A stretch of 64,000 nucleotides of DNA, from NCBI RefSeq assembly GCF_000499385.1, contig NW_013651809.1, forward strand, positions 1 through 64,000, in the 5' to 3' direction. Of this stretch, positions 34,698 through 46,569 are shown piece by piece. Position 1 is the stretch's first letter, and every line of letters starts with the position of its first letter. The notes below the pieces were generated by a model. The model searched no databases. It saw only the letters and a list, made by a program, of their open reading frames with translations, and was not told the DNA's origin. Position numbers and translations under genes: made by a program. Origin of the DNA: Eimeria necatrix. Taxonomy: Eukaryota; Apicomplexa; Conoidasida; Eucoccidiorida; Eimeriidae.

Positions 34698-37630
34698 TTA
34701 GGGGTCTCTAAGAGGGGTGTTACCATTGTCCATTCTCCACGGATCCCAAGCTGGACTTTTGAACCGTTCCGGCCTGTTTGCTTTGCACAGAATTTCTTGC
34801 TTCAGTGTAACTACCTCACAAGCGTGGGGACGTTCGCCTGCACGATATATTAGCAGCGCGTCAATCAGGCGTTTTATTATAAGTGCACGGTTTCCTGACT
34901 TGCGTTGGAATCGCGAAGCGACGATGCTGACATCTAAGTATTTTTCCATGAGGTTTCCCCACCATGCCTGCTTCTGCATTGCTGGGCCGATTACTTCACA
35001 AATACACCACAAGTAATCCGCAACGAGGAAACGACGTCCCAAAGTATCCCCTAGGCGCCAGGATATGATAACTCCCTTGCCGATTCTTTCCGACCACGCT
35101 GCGTGGCTAATAAGCGACTCAGCCAAGCGCATGAGAACACGAAGCTCTTTTTGCTCGAGTTCCGGCTTGATCAACAATCTCCGGATGGGCGACAGCAAAT
35201 CGACAAGACTTCCGCGAAAAGTATCGAGCAGTGTTCGTTTCCAACAAAACGGCGTGAGCGCTACAAAACCACGCACCCTCGGCAGACGCCAGTATAAATG
35301 CTCTGCGTATTTCCATTCTGCATTGCAGATTCCGACCAAAGTTGCGGGAGACCTTGAGGCTAGCGAAACCTTCAAGACAAACTCACATCCGCTAATGTCG
35401 CTGCCACTGGCCAGCAAAGTCAAAGGGCTTGGCAACGATGAAGTCAAGAATAAAGAGTGTAAAAAGCTTGATCCGCATGAAGGAAACTTCACCAATGCTG
35501 AGAACCAATATTACAAAGTTCGTGCAAAATCTACTACGCTGTTTATAGGCTGCCAGTATGAAGCTCTAACTGATATCACGATACTCGAAGTAAGGTAGCG
35601 GCAACGAAGCCTCGCAGTTCATTATGAAGGGGAAAACGCATTATTGAGGGCATCAGCGGTGGACTCGTGAGGGGGAAAAGCATAGCTACTAAGCGGCTCA
35701 CGATTGGATGTGATGTTGCATGCGTCGCCAGTAAGCTCCTCTCCTGACGAGCAGCGCCGAAAGGACCCAACTCGAGGGCACGCGCCTGCAAGCGAACACA
35801 GCTACACAAAACTCTCGCCTCAACCAAAGCGCATTTTAATCCCACACAACGTCATGGTAAGAAAAAAAAAGCAAACAGAATGCTTAATGGCAAATTCGGG
35901 GAGTGTAACACCCCAAACCTACGCAAAGACACTTCATGCCTCACAGAATTGCATCGATTGGCGCAGTGGCTTCTCCAAAGGATTAAAATGTTTGAGGCTC
36001 TCGACTAGGGGTCACGACATAGTGAGAAGCAGACACTTTCCTGAAAGGGGTGCCCCACCGCGTGCATTTCGGAGTCTGGGTTGTGCTGTGGAAGCGGAGC
36101 CAGCAAAACACCTTGCGAAGACTCTTCAGTTCCATGCTTTTCAGCAGAAAGCCGATTATGTTCCCCAGCAGCTTCACTGGACTGCGGCACAAACTCTGTC
36201 TTAACAGCTTCGATCACACTCACGTTCGTTGCCAAATTCCCTTCTATGCCTATACGAGTCACGTTCCACTGCTTGGCTTGAGTTGTCCTGTCGACACGTT
36301 CTGCGACGCCATTTTCTTGTTCCAGGTTACCCGCTGGCAAAGCCGCCGGTGACCAGGCTGGAGCGAAATCAACGAACAAATTTGCCATTTCTGCTTCGCT
36401 TCCTTTTCGCACTTCTTTCCACCAAGCAGCTTTGCCTAGCTCGGGCTCATTCAGTGATGCTCCATTTTCCGCATCAATTTTGAGCCCCGCATAGCTTGAA
36501 CATGCTTCCGAAGTACGAAGTGAGCCATTCGAAGCCATGATGTGGGTCTTTGGGCTTTTGATGTTCGCGGGTAACGGAGGATGTTCATACTCCTCCAGTA
36601 CTTCTGGGGCGCCATTTTTTCTTGCACACGCTCCTTCAGACCAGCCATTATTTTGTGTAACTTTTTTAAGTTGCTGGGTGAGTCCAGTAGTGCCTTCACC
36701 AACGGATTCGTTTGAATCCAAATCATCTGTGTTGCCTGCAGTCGGCTGCTCCTTTGGAGCTTCACGCAATCCTAGTACAGACGGCACTGCATCACCCTGT
36801 TGTTCCACAGCTTCGCTAGACAAAAATGGCGTCGGCTGTTCAAGCACAAGACCGAGAAACCAGTCTTCGACCTGCAGTTGATCTGCATTCAGAAATGAAT
36901 CTAGCCAGGGACCAGCTTCAAACAAGTCACCGTCTTTAAATGGAGAATCGGATTTTCCCCCTATTTCTGGTGCTGCATAGTCTGCTGGTAGGTGCAAACC
37001 GGCATGCGAGCCTTTCAAGTAATCATGTATGGCAGGGTCGAGTTGCTGAGGAGTCAATGGTTCCAACAGATGATGTGAGGGAAGCTGACGCTGGTCCGCT
37101 AGCCATCGTGAGCCATCTACTAAGAGCTCATCCAATTGGAACTGCTCCGCTTGCTCTGTTTGCACTTTAACTGCGGTGCTCGTGTAGGGCTTTGCCTTGT
37201 CTTGATTCTGTCTTTTCGCACCGACTATGCCTCCCATGAAGTCATCGAGAGAAGGAAGGCCGAAATCTTCCTTGCCTTGAATTGATTTGGCTGCGGCTAG
37301 AATCTCCCCGCATTCTGCCGTAGACGTGCTGGAGGAGTACCAATTCACTCTGTCAGCGCCGCTGCTAGATAAGCGACGCCGGACTTGCCCCAATGGCTTC
37401 CCTTTGCCCCTTGGAAAAAGACAAGAGTAGACGAATAGCAAGCCAGAGAGAAGTGATGCAATAGAAGCTATCACGATCAGCTTCAATTTCGGCTTGCTGA
37501 GGACAACTTGAGGTGAAGTGACAGGGGCAATGTCACCGCCCTGCCCGAGTGGCGGATCACACGTGGAAGCAACATAATCTCCCCTTTCCCTATGCAACTG
37601 ATATTCTCGGCAGAATAGTGTGGTTTTCAT
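34698..37630 (-). CDS. Membrane-anchored RRLS-motif protein, paralogue of the gene at 57.2 kb
   Basis: No known function is recognised. The first exon 37630-36059 starts with ATG. Residues about 50-73 form a membrane segment (LKLIVIASIASLLSGLLFVY) and RRRLSSSG follows at 84-91. Then comes a long acidic, Pro/Glu-rich linker without folded motifs. A middle exon candidate is 35785-35702 (acceptor GTTCGCTTGCAG, donor GTGAGC, RALELGPFGAARQ). The last exon runs from about 35414 to a TAA at 34698-34700 and carries the C-terminal domain shared with the other gene: LGRRFLVADYLWCICEVIGP, then QKQAWW, RPHACEVVTLKQEI and AWDPWRMDN. The join into the last exon is not resolved, as the phases I read do not agree. 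The topology suggests type II insertion or a recessed signal peptide. RRL after the hydrophobic segment resembles the Toxoplasma TEXEL motif cut by ASP5. Confidence 0.75.
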
Positions 37631-37699
37631 CTCACAGGTGACAGTATTGATTAATACGCTTCGCAACGAGCCCGTTTATAAACTTGCATTTTAACACAG

Positions 37700-37930
37700 G
37701 ACACGGGCGCCTTCCAACGAACGACAGAGTCCATTTAATGGATCGACGCCTATGCTCCGGCGCGGCACTCGCCGCTATGCCCTGCACGATGGCATTGATC
37801 AAAAAAGACACCTTATTCTCAGCATGCTGTAAAATTGCCTTCTGAAGAAAAGCACAACTGATTTTAGTCCGATACACGGATGCATCGGGCTACGCGGTGT
37901 TAGTCAGGGGACCCTGGATCGTTGTCTCCT
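37700..37930 (+). mobile_element. Fossil RNase H fragment of a gypsy-type element
   Basis: One frame reads LVRYTDASGYAVLV (about 37865-37906), matching the RNase H entry LYTDASGYAIGAV of the chromovirus at 4923. The upstream bases contain a decayed RT-RNase H connection (LIKKDTLFSACCKIAF) with stops. No neighbouring LTR or integrase was seen. It lies just upstream of the minus-strand RRLS gene. Confidence 0.55.
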
Positions 37931-40900
37931 CATCGTGCGTGCCATAGCGTCACACATCTTTTCGTGGAGTTCCAACTCCTTGATTTATATGCGGCATACC
38001 CTTTGAGGATGCAATCTTTGTGATTAAGCAGTTGGCCAGCCAATTTAGCCCGTAACAGCCCACCTTGATGCTCTCCATTGCTGCTCTGCAACAGGGTCCA
38101 CTCATCAGTAGCAGCATTTAAGGAATTGCACGCTGCTCCATTGCGAAACAAGCAAAGCCTTTAGGCTAAACGTTTCATGTGATGCCTAGGTTAAAATTTT
38201 TACGCCGTTCTCAAATCAAGCTACATAGTGGGGTGTTCGGTTCCAGTCAACATCCGCAGGATGGTCACCACCACTAAGCACTACCGTGACTCTGCAGAAG
38301 CCACGATAGTTTTTGTTTATCAAGGAGCTTTTCTGCCATTGGGCAGAGGATTGAGGGGTTACAACTAAAAACGGCAGGGCTACAACGGAAGTGGCAGTCT
38401 GCGACGTGCCCGGACGCAGCTCCATCAGGCACGTTGAACCCTCTAGGACACTGGAGGGACTTTCCCTGCAGATACTGAGGTTAAATCCAGGCTAACAGAC
38501 AAGAATGGTACAGGCTGCGGTCGCGGCTCCTGCTTACACGGATCCCCTTTGGCGTTCCGCACTGGATGCAAGATCGGTTTCATGCGTTGAACGCACACAA
38601 ACTGGCATCTGGTGCAGAGAAAGTGATGCAACGAACCATTTTAAACATGCAACTTCGCTCTGAGTATCCTTAGATCTCGAAATGGATGCGCTGGCTCCCA
38701 GCTGGCCGTTCTGCTCATTTAGGAGAAGACGCAAGGATGACATATGTTTTGCAGTGGGTAAATTCATGGTTGGGTGGCTATTCAAAGCACTGGTGACCCA
38801 CGTTTCCTATTTCTGAAGACCAACCAGAGTTGTATACTTGTATCCAACATCATGGCCAAACAATACATGTGTCCCAGGCCCAAGTGGGTGATTTGTGAAT
38901 TTTGGAGTAGTGCACATTGGATATGACACTGATGTTCTTTGAACACGAATTCTGTAGAGCATGATTCATCAATGGTGAAAGGCGCAATTATTTCACAAAG
39001 TAGAACTTTGCCGGTTTTGAGCGGGCTAAATAAAACCTGTACCTAAACCGAACCAAAATGTCCCCATTTTCGAAAAATTGGAGGTTTAGTAGTTTCATGG
39101 ATGCCTCTGTCTAGGTTATCCTAACGCAGTTTTTGTGCTGCTCGTCGCTGCGGGTGGCTCGCCTTCGACAACGCACAGGCTTTTGTCCATTTGTCTTCCT
39201 CTGTTCCCAAAAATCGTAGGTTACACACGAATCCAAATATTGGGGAGCGTCGGATGGTGACAATTGCAGGAGGCATGTCAGACTCACTTGTGGCTGATAA
39301 ATCGAAGTGCTCGGAATAAAGCTGGATTCTTGCGTATATCGGATATCTGCTGCTATTTCTCAAAATTTTCCTGTATGTACTATTTGGCCCTTCACTCCTT
39401 AGGTTGACTCCGCAGATGGGAAATCCGTCTCCGTCTTTTGGTGATGGCCCCCCATTACTATTGCTGAAATTGATATCTCGAGTTGCCTTGGTTTGAAAGC
39501 TTCTAATGATTACACAGGGAAAACTAAATATATTGCCACCTTAAGTATGCAAATTTGGTTCATTCCATGTTTTTAGAAACTGGTTCAACTTTTTTTCATG
39601 GAAAGTCAGGCTGCCTTGTAGGAGCGCTCCTTGCATGAACTGATTTAACCGCAGTTTCTTCGGGCCTTTTAGTGTTATTGGCAAATTTACTTTACTTCCT
39701 TTTTGTTTCAAATGCACTGCCTTTCTGCTCACTGGAATTGTAGAAGTCTTTTTGGTAGATGGAATAGTCGTTAGTGTTGAACTTTCCACGGGATCTAGAT
39801 GCTGAACCTCCGCAAGCTTCGTCGAGCATGAAATCGCAAGCCATGTTGGTTACCTGTCCCTGCTTCTCCTTCTTCGAAAATTACAGCTTAATTCACTAGT
39901 TTGCGAAAGCACATTGAAAAATAATTTACAGAATCATTTTACGAACTTCTTGTGAATAGCCGAAGCACCTACATGCTCGAAAGCATGTCACAGCAAGTAG
40001 CATGTGCGCTTAGATTTCTGCTACTGTTTCTTTTACAAATTCTGACTTTAGCTGCCGCGTAATTGCTGGTTTCGTTTACTTTCTGGGCTTTCTTTTATCA
40101 GGTAAGTTCACAGATTGTGTAAGGAGGAATGCATTCATTATCACATATGCAGCTGCTGGCTTCTAGGCAGTGTATTTTATACAAGAAGTTTCCAATGAAA
40201 TAGCATTCTAGATTTTCGTGTATTAGCGCCGTTGGCCAGACCACTGAAAAAATGTGCCGGCCGAACCTTTCTGTCGGCGGTGGAACATGAAAAACCTGCG
40301 AGGCGCTTTTACTTTTGCTAAGGCTTTCATTCCTCTTGATATTTCCCGAAGAAATGTTGACTGCCTGGCTTCCCTCAATCTCCCATTTGAAATATGGCAT
40401 CGCTGCGCCTTAGCCCAACCTCGCTTTAATAGCAAGTGCTCAAGCATCCTATTCTAAAATTAGAGCCTTGTTAGGGTTCAGATAACTGAGCATGGCGCGC
40501 GCATGAAATATTGAAAGATCTATTGTGCCAAAGATGGGCCAACCTAAGCCAAACTTGCATTCTAAGTTTTGCAAACTTCAACTTATTTTTCTCAGGTCTA
40601 ACCAATGCCACTTTTGCAACTCCATTTCGTGTCTTTACTTGAAGATCATTCAGGAGTTTCCGTGGAACGAAGGGTTCCTCACAATCGGGTCCAAAGGGGA
40701 AACGAATCCTATGCCTACTATGCTAGAAGCTGATGCTATTAGTAAGCTGTTATCACCTAACTAACATTTTGATAATTGGCGACCTCAGACATAGCACTCA
40801 CAGTGCCTGGTTCACATAGATTTGCGCCATCCTCCAGTAAGACCTAGGGAATGTCTCTTCAGTATCAATGAGCAAACCGAGCTCTGCATTCCATCGAAGA

Positions 40901-43358
40901 TGCGTACTGCGGGGCTTCGCAAGCTGCGACCCACTGTCTCATCTTCCGCAAAAGCTCTGCTATCTTTTGTAGATTCCACCCTTAAGCCAATTTTGCCTTT
41001 TCACCTTTGTTTCGCTATAGCTACTGGTGCTCCTTGCATATAAAAACTTTCTCAAAAGTGTTATTTGACTCAAGCCAGACCAGACCGAGCGCTCCGTGAT
41101 TGAAAGTTTCTAGAGCATTATACAGCCACTGACAACTTTCAAAAAAAATGCATCTTATTCTTCGACCCTTTCCACGTTGACGCAGTATTGCCGTTGCGTG
41201 TTCGATATTTTCGTTCACGATCTTTTAATGCGGAAGTCGGCTACTGCAGTTCGTGACTCAATAATTTCTGACCTTCATTTTATCGGCTGCGGGGTTTTGC
41301 AAGCCCCTGTATCCCAACGGTTTGTGAAAATATGCGAAACGTCTCGTATTTGATGAAAGTGCCTCAGATAATACCTACCAGCTTCACGACCCAGAGGCAA
41401 AGATAGGCTCGTCTTCCTTCGTACTTGTAGTTAACTCGGTGTCAATATGAAAGATGCGCGTAGAAACAAGCAAGCCATGGCTCAAGTTTCATTTCAGTAA
41501 AACGATATGTAATTGGCGTTAGCATCAGAGGCAAGGCCAGTATCCTTAGATCTGAAAAGCTTTCACTGCTACGGATTGCGGGAATCGTGACTTTCTCAGT
41601 TGAAGCTATTTTGGAGTCTCAATCGCTCTGGCGGATTCGCCTTTTGCACTTAATGCAATAATTGAAGAATCTGGAAACATGGAGCGCTATCAGTTCTGTC
41701 GGCAGTAGAGCAATGAAAAGTGATTGTTTTCTAATAAGTCTTGAGGCAGCTTCGCAGCATATGCGCGGGGCAGAAGCTTGCAGTTGTTGCGACCTCTGCT
41801 CTCACTGCTCACTAGGCAATTTACTGGATCTTAACAAGCACGCACAGTGCCCGCAAAAGCTCTCTGAATTCGCATACGAAATCGTGAATGCCGCAGTACA
41901 GCATGTGCCCAAACACACAGCATAATACCTTCAGCTGAGGAGATATCACACACGTCTCAAACTGCACAGTTACATCCAGTATAGCCACTTACAGTAATAC
42001 AATGCTTACCAAGTATAGAAACTTGTTGCTGCACAGAACATTTGTGATATACGTCTGAATGAAAATATGCCCCTATTGCTCCAAACGCGTCATCTATGGA
42101 ATCTTACATATGTAGCAATGAGCAAGGCTACTGTACTGCATCATAATCCGTAATTGTTGTGAAGTTAATTACAATTTGTAGCAAAACCAATGTTCCACAC
42201 TGTGACAGCGCCTGCACGCCTGCAGCAGACTTTGTCCTGTCTGTTACTGCGTGACCCACCAGAGTAAAGATTTGCATTATGGCCCGGGGCAATGGAAATA
42301 GCCCGCCATAGCACTGTAAATTTGTGATGGCTAGGGGGCAAAGAGCTTCGTGTATTTTGCTTAACACAGCATTCTTTCACTGCCTTGGAAAGTTTGTCTG
42401 TTAAACCCTCGGTTGTTGTAAGCGGAGGAAATCATGGTGTCGGGAACTTAATAGATACCTTTCATCTGGAAAAAAGTATACGCAGAGTACACCTTACGCT
42501 GAAATGGGCTGGGCTTGGCTTTCTAAGCTCATAGTTGAATATGTTCCTTTCCCACGCCACTTGGTCTGATGGCTGCAAAGCACTGCCTCGCCTAGTCTGT
42601 GATCCATTCAAATGCAGTATCCCTTTAAGGATGTTTCTAATTCATGCACTAGCCGCTGGTTTGTTCAAAATTTATGCAGAAATTACCCGCAGCGCTGAAC
42701 AAACTCTTTGTGCCCTCCGTGGTGCGCTGCTTCTGTCACACACTGGCAAATCTGCAGCCCCGATGGGCCTCTCAGTGTGGTCTTACCAAAAGACCAAGCA
42801 ATTTGTTCTACGCCAGCCCACTGGGAACCGCACAAGGGTACCCAAACAAATATCTTAAACACTGTACGGAAACGCCACCCCTGAAGCCAACTCACCATCA
42901 GGGGCCCCAAAGCGTCCAACAGCGTAAACGGCATGTTCCTTGATCTAACATACCAGCGCCTAAGGCAGCAAAAAAGATGCACGAAGTACCCCAATCCCAC
43001 AACCTGACGCTGTCGTTTCCTACAGCACGCAAGCGCTGTGCCCCACATCATAGATACCGAGAGCTTTGTAATTCATCAGCCTCTCTGAGTTAATAAAACC
43101 AGCAGAGATTCAATAACATCAGCCGCCATGCTGTCGTATCTAACAGTCCTTTTTGAAGTGTAGCACTCCCAACGATATTTGGCTTGCATGATGCAGCTTG
43201 GTTGTCCAAGGCAACACACTGATCTGCTTTTAACTTTATAACGTACACAACTTAATTAAAAAAACACGCCAGACCAAGGTTCTAGCTATTCTCGCACAGT
43301 AAACGGCGCTTTACGAGGAGGAACTGCAACATGCATGCAATGTATGTGTTCTACCTGA
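37931..43358. other. Long gene-poor region
   Basis: About 5.4 kb without a supported gene on either strand. Open frames are short (up to 122 residues) and have no recognisable domain. It is AT-richer than the flanking genes, with no CAG repeats. A minus frame at 42683-43051 has a faint RT-like look but was not accepted. Confidence 0.5.
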
Positions 43359-43619
43359 TCAATACTGCAGGTTGCGTCGTTCATTGAGTTCTTTCTGTTT
43401 ATAGCAATTAATTCGATAAAGTGAAAACGCTAGTCCAGCAAGAAGTGCTGCTCTATCTAAGTATAGCTTTTGGAGACGGCGAGCTCCAGGAACTATGCTG
43501 CTGAGAGCGTCCAGGGATCGCATCTGCCTGAACATTTGGGCAGTCTCTTCAACCAAATGGGCTATGTATGCCGTGCTCTCTTTGCTTGGTAATTTGATGA
43601 GCCTTGTATTGTTCCGCAA
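43359..43619 (-). CDS. Candidate exon of an unidentified minus-strand gene
   Basis: An 86-residue open frame with a natural-looking, amphipathic composition (HLVEETAQMFRQMRSLDALS, then ARRLQKLYLDRAALLAGLAF) and no repeats. It lacks an ATG start. The upstream minus-strand sequence has no obvious partner exon. It sits just upstream of the divergent HAD phosphatase gene. It may be a real short exon or chance. Confidence 0.22.
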   Translation of the reverse strand: MRNNTRLIKLPSKESTAYIAHLVEETAQMFRQMRSLDALSSIVPGARRLQKLYLDRAALLAGLAFSLYRINCYKQKELNERRNLQY

Positions 43620-43741
43620 ATTAAGTGCATGTATTGGTGCTTATAGTGAAGCTGCGCGTTGTACGAGAAGCATAGCACCACCTGCCTCTGTTGTAGTTCT
43701 TTAGGTGCAGTCGGATCATAGTGTCTCTCCTGGCTGAAACA

Positions 43742-44638
43742 ATGCTGCTTTCCCGGGTATACTTTTCAGTTGTTGCTCTTTTTACAATATTTGCACTGGC
43801 ACTTGCCTATGAAGTAGAGAGGGCACACCTACCACAGCCTTCGCGCCCAATTCGGCTCATAGCTGTAGACATCGATGGAACATTAACCAAAAACGAGAAA
43901 TTCGTGGAAAAGAACATAGAAGGTTTTAAACTTGCGAAGAAGCTAGGCATCGAAGTCGTCTTTGTTACTGGGCGGGACCCGGAATCAGCTAAAGCTGTTG
44001 TGGGACGGAGCGTCATGGAGGAGGTCGACTACCCCGGTTATCCTGGAGTGTACGTCAACGGAGCTTACGTAGTTGACCGGGATGGACTGGTGCTCGTGGA
44101 TGGTCCACTGAGCAAAGATCTACAGGAGCGACTTCTTCAGAGTTTCGGCCGTCATGGCTTAAATAACGTTGTGTTCGGAGAGACACCAAAAGGAGGCAAG
44201 GGGCACTTAAGGGAGAAAAGCGATTCTGACAGCGACCAGTATACGCTGGCAGTTTTTGAAGAACCGAGTAAGATTGACGATGTTCTTCCACATTTGGTGG
44301 GGGAATTCAGAGAAGAGGTTGAGTTCACAAGGTGGGCGCCTCATGCAGTAAGTGTGCACCGGATGGAGTTCAGCAAGGGCAGCGGGCTCATTGCACTTCT
44401 TCAGCAGATGCATATTCCATCAGAGGAAGTCTTGGCCTTGGGCAATGGAGTTAACGATTTGCCCCTTTTTGAAGTCGCGGCCACTTCCGTATGCGTAGGA
44501 GACGGCGAGGTTGAAGCCGTGCAAGCGGCCGATTACATCACAGTTAATAGCGACGAAGGTGCATTGCTTGCAATCGTACGGGAGATTGAAAAGAATGGAT
44601 ATTATCCAGGCGCATTTGAGCGGCTGCAAAGATCATAG
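43742..44638 (+). CDS. Secreted HAD-superfamily hydrolase (Cof/subclass IIB type phosphatase)
   Basis: This is a metal-dependent phosphatase that likely acts on small sugar or nucleotide phosphates; the substrate is unknown. The first ATG (43742) gives 298 residues in a single exon. Residues about 5-23 are hydrophobic (VYFSVVALFTIFALALA), a signal peptide or anchor, so it should enter the secretory route or an organelle. The core motifs are complete in order: DIDGTLT (nucleophile Asp about 43), FVTGRD (Thr about 76), SKGSGL (Lys about 212) and GNGVND (234-239). The cap lies between motifs II and III, as in subclass II. Motif IV has Asn where most members have the first Asp (GDGxND), but the second Asp is kept. 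A polar low-complexity insert (EKSDSDSDQY) lies in the cap. Confidence 0.9.
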   Translation: MLLSRVYFSVVALFTIFALALAYEVERAHLPQPSRPIRLIAVDIDGTLTKNEKFVEKNIEGFKLAKKLGIEVVFVTGRDPESAKAVVGRSVMEEVDYPGYPGVYVNGAYVVDRDGLVLVDGPLSKDLQERLLQSFGRHGLNNVVFGETPKGGKGHLREKSDSDSDQYTLAVFEEPSKIDDVLPHLVGEFREEVEFTRWAPHAVSVHRMEFSKGSGLIALLQQMHIPSEEVLALGNGVNDLPLFEVAATSVCVGDGEVEAVQAADYITVNSDEGALLAIVREIEKNGYYPGAFERLQRS

Positions 44639-46569
44639 TGAGCCTAATAGAATTTCGGCTGGCTTTGTGCACGACTATGACCAATCATATGTATTTATAC
44701 TAGTGCATACATGGAGCTGTGAAGCAGCCATGCAGGCTGTGCAGGCATTACGCAGCTTTCCCACAAAGGCAGAAACATCGGATTTTATTGACGGAACAGC
44801 GGCGTTATCTCCGGCCTGACGGCGGTGTCTTCATCTTTGCCTGCGGCGAAACTTTGCGGCAGGATGTGCAACAGCCTCTCCTTGCACGACAAAAACGATC
44901 GCTTTGCCTTTTTTTTGACTTTGAACATGGAATAGCAACCAATGTTTGAATTTGAATATTTCGGCTGCGGATTTTTAGGCGAAACGCCCGCTGAATGGGT
45001 AAAGAGAGAAAACGTGCTAATCGCCTTTGGCGAATTTAGGAGATGCATGTTTCCAAAGGACATAACATGTCACAGCCGCGTCATCTGAGGCGCTTGGCAG
45101 TAAATTTACTTCTGGCCGCATTCTTTAACGGGCCAATGCACCGGATTTTATTTGTATTTGTCGTTACTTGTTTCCTGAGAAAAGTATGCTTAATTTGCCT
45201 CTTAGCCAGATAAATGTATGCTTAACTGCTCTTTAATCCTGAATTGATGCAGCCTGGACTTGTGCAGGCATCAACAGAGGCCGCTTTTAGCTTCGCAGTT
45301 TCATGCTGATCCACATGTCCTGTGAAGGTCTACGCAAAGCATACAATTGTATGTGGTTAACAGCTTCGGGGAGTAGCAATTTTGTTCAGCAAAGGAAAAA
45401 GTAGAGGGTGCAGACCGAAGGTCGCATGAAACATTTGTGTTGTCACATTAAATGTTTGTAATGCAAGCCGTGCACTTGTTGGAGGCAAATACACGGGTCC
45501 ATGCTGGTTCGTCTGGAGCTATGCAGCCGACTTACTGGAGAGCCTTACATCACTGGCTCAGGTATGCTTTTACTCCCCAATGCACAGTGCTAGTAGAGCG
45601 GCACGCTTTGTTTGTACAGTTCATGCTCGCGGCACATCAAACTACTGATCACCGTTCTTCCTTACTGGTTACCCAGTAGTGACAAGCTTGAAGCTATGCT
45701 CACTTACTCACTGCTGGGGTTGCCAATTAGCTTCGGATTCGATATATTCCTAGAAGTGTCCACCTCGGCAATATTTGCAATGCCTGATGTGTCACTGTAG
45801 AGTTCGTCTGCAGAAATTTAATTGTTTATCTGTGAAACTGGGGGTCGTCACCGCTTCATGATTTGAGCTGAAAAGTACAGTTGCAAAGCATGTGAAATGA
45901 AAAGATCGATGTGTAGGCAAGATCTGTGATTAAAATATACTTATGTTGCTCAGTCCACCCGGAGGTGACGCATAAGTGTTGACTTGGCAACTGCAAGCAG
46001 ACGGTTTAGTGCGCAGTTCTGCAGTGCTGCCCAGCAGTAACATGCAGAGGTTTTAATACTTTGTCTTATATGGGTGAGTCACAATTAGAATCTTTTAAGC
46101 CGAAAGAACGCAGTTCTTCCAATATACGAGTCCTGGATTGCTCTGTAGCTGTGCCACGGCTAACTGTCTGGGAAGTGACCTAAACGCAGTTTTGCCCCCC
46201 CCTGCAGAGGCGTTATCGTGCGCTCCCCGTGGCCTCCAGCGGTCAGTGATAGGACAGAATGAGAGGCTTGTTGAAGTTACCTAGTTTACAAGGAGATAAA
46301 GGATTTGGAGAGGAGATAAGCTTAAGACGGGTCCTAGGTCCAGCTCTGGCAGGGACAACTACGGTGTCGCCTGCGCGCCGACCCACCTGGAAAGGGGGTT
46401 AGCGGTTCAGACGTATTCCGAATCGGCTCAGATATATTCCGGATCTAACCCTTTGGATTATTTAATCATTTAAAAACGCATTTTGGGTTTTTCTAATTCT
46501 TTTGGGGAGAACTTTGAAAAGATGATCGGGCTGTCGTGAATATCTGTTTCGTCACCACCTGTATATATT
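44639..46569. other. Intergenic region, no gene seen
   Basis: No open frame above about 100 residues and no recognised domain. A GC-rich patch at about 46195-46400 differs in composition from its surroundings and precedes the retroelement fossil, so it may be decayed gag or LTR, but no motif proves this. Confidence 0.45.

Noticed and set aside
35065..35598. Plus-strand 177-residue frame
   Set aside because: It lies antisense to the last exon of the minus-strand RRLS gene, where paralogy with the 59-kb exon proves the minus frame.
42683..43051. Minus-strand frame with a faint RT-like MPF motif
   Set aside because: Only three residues match; no YxDD box or neighbouring pol motif follows on that strand.
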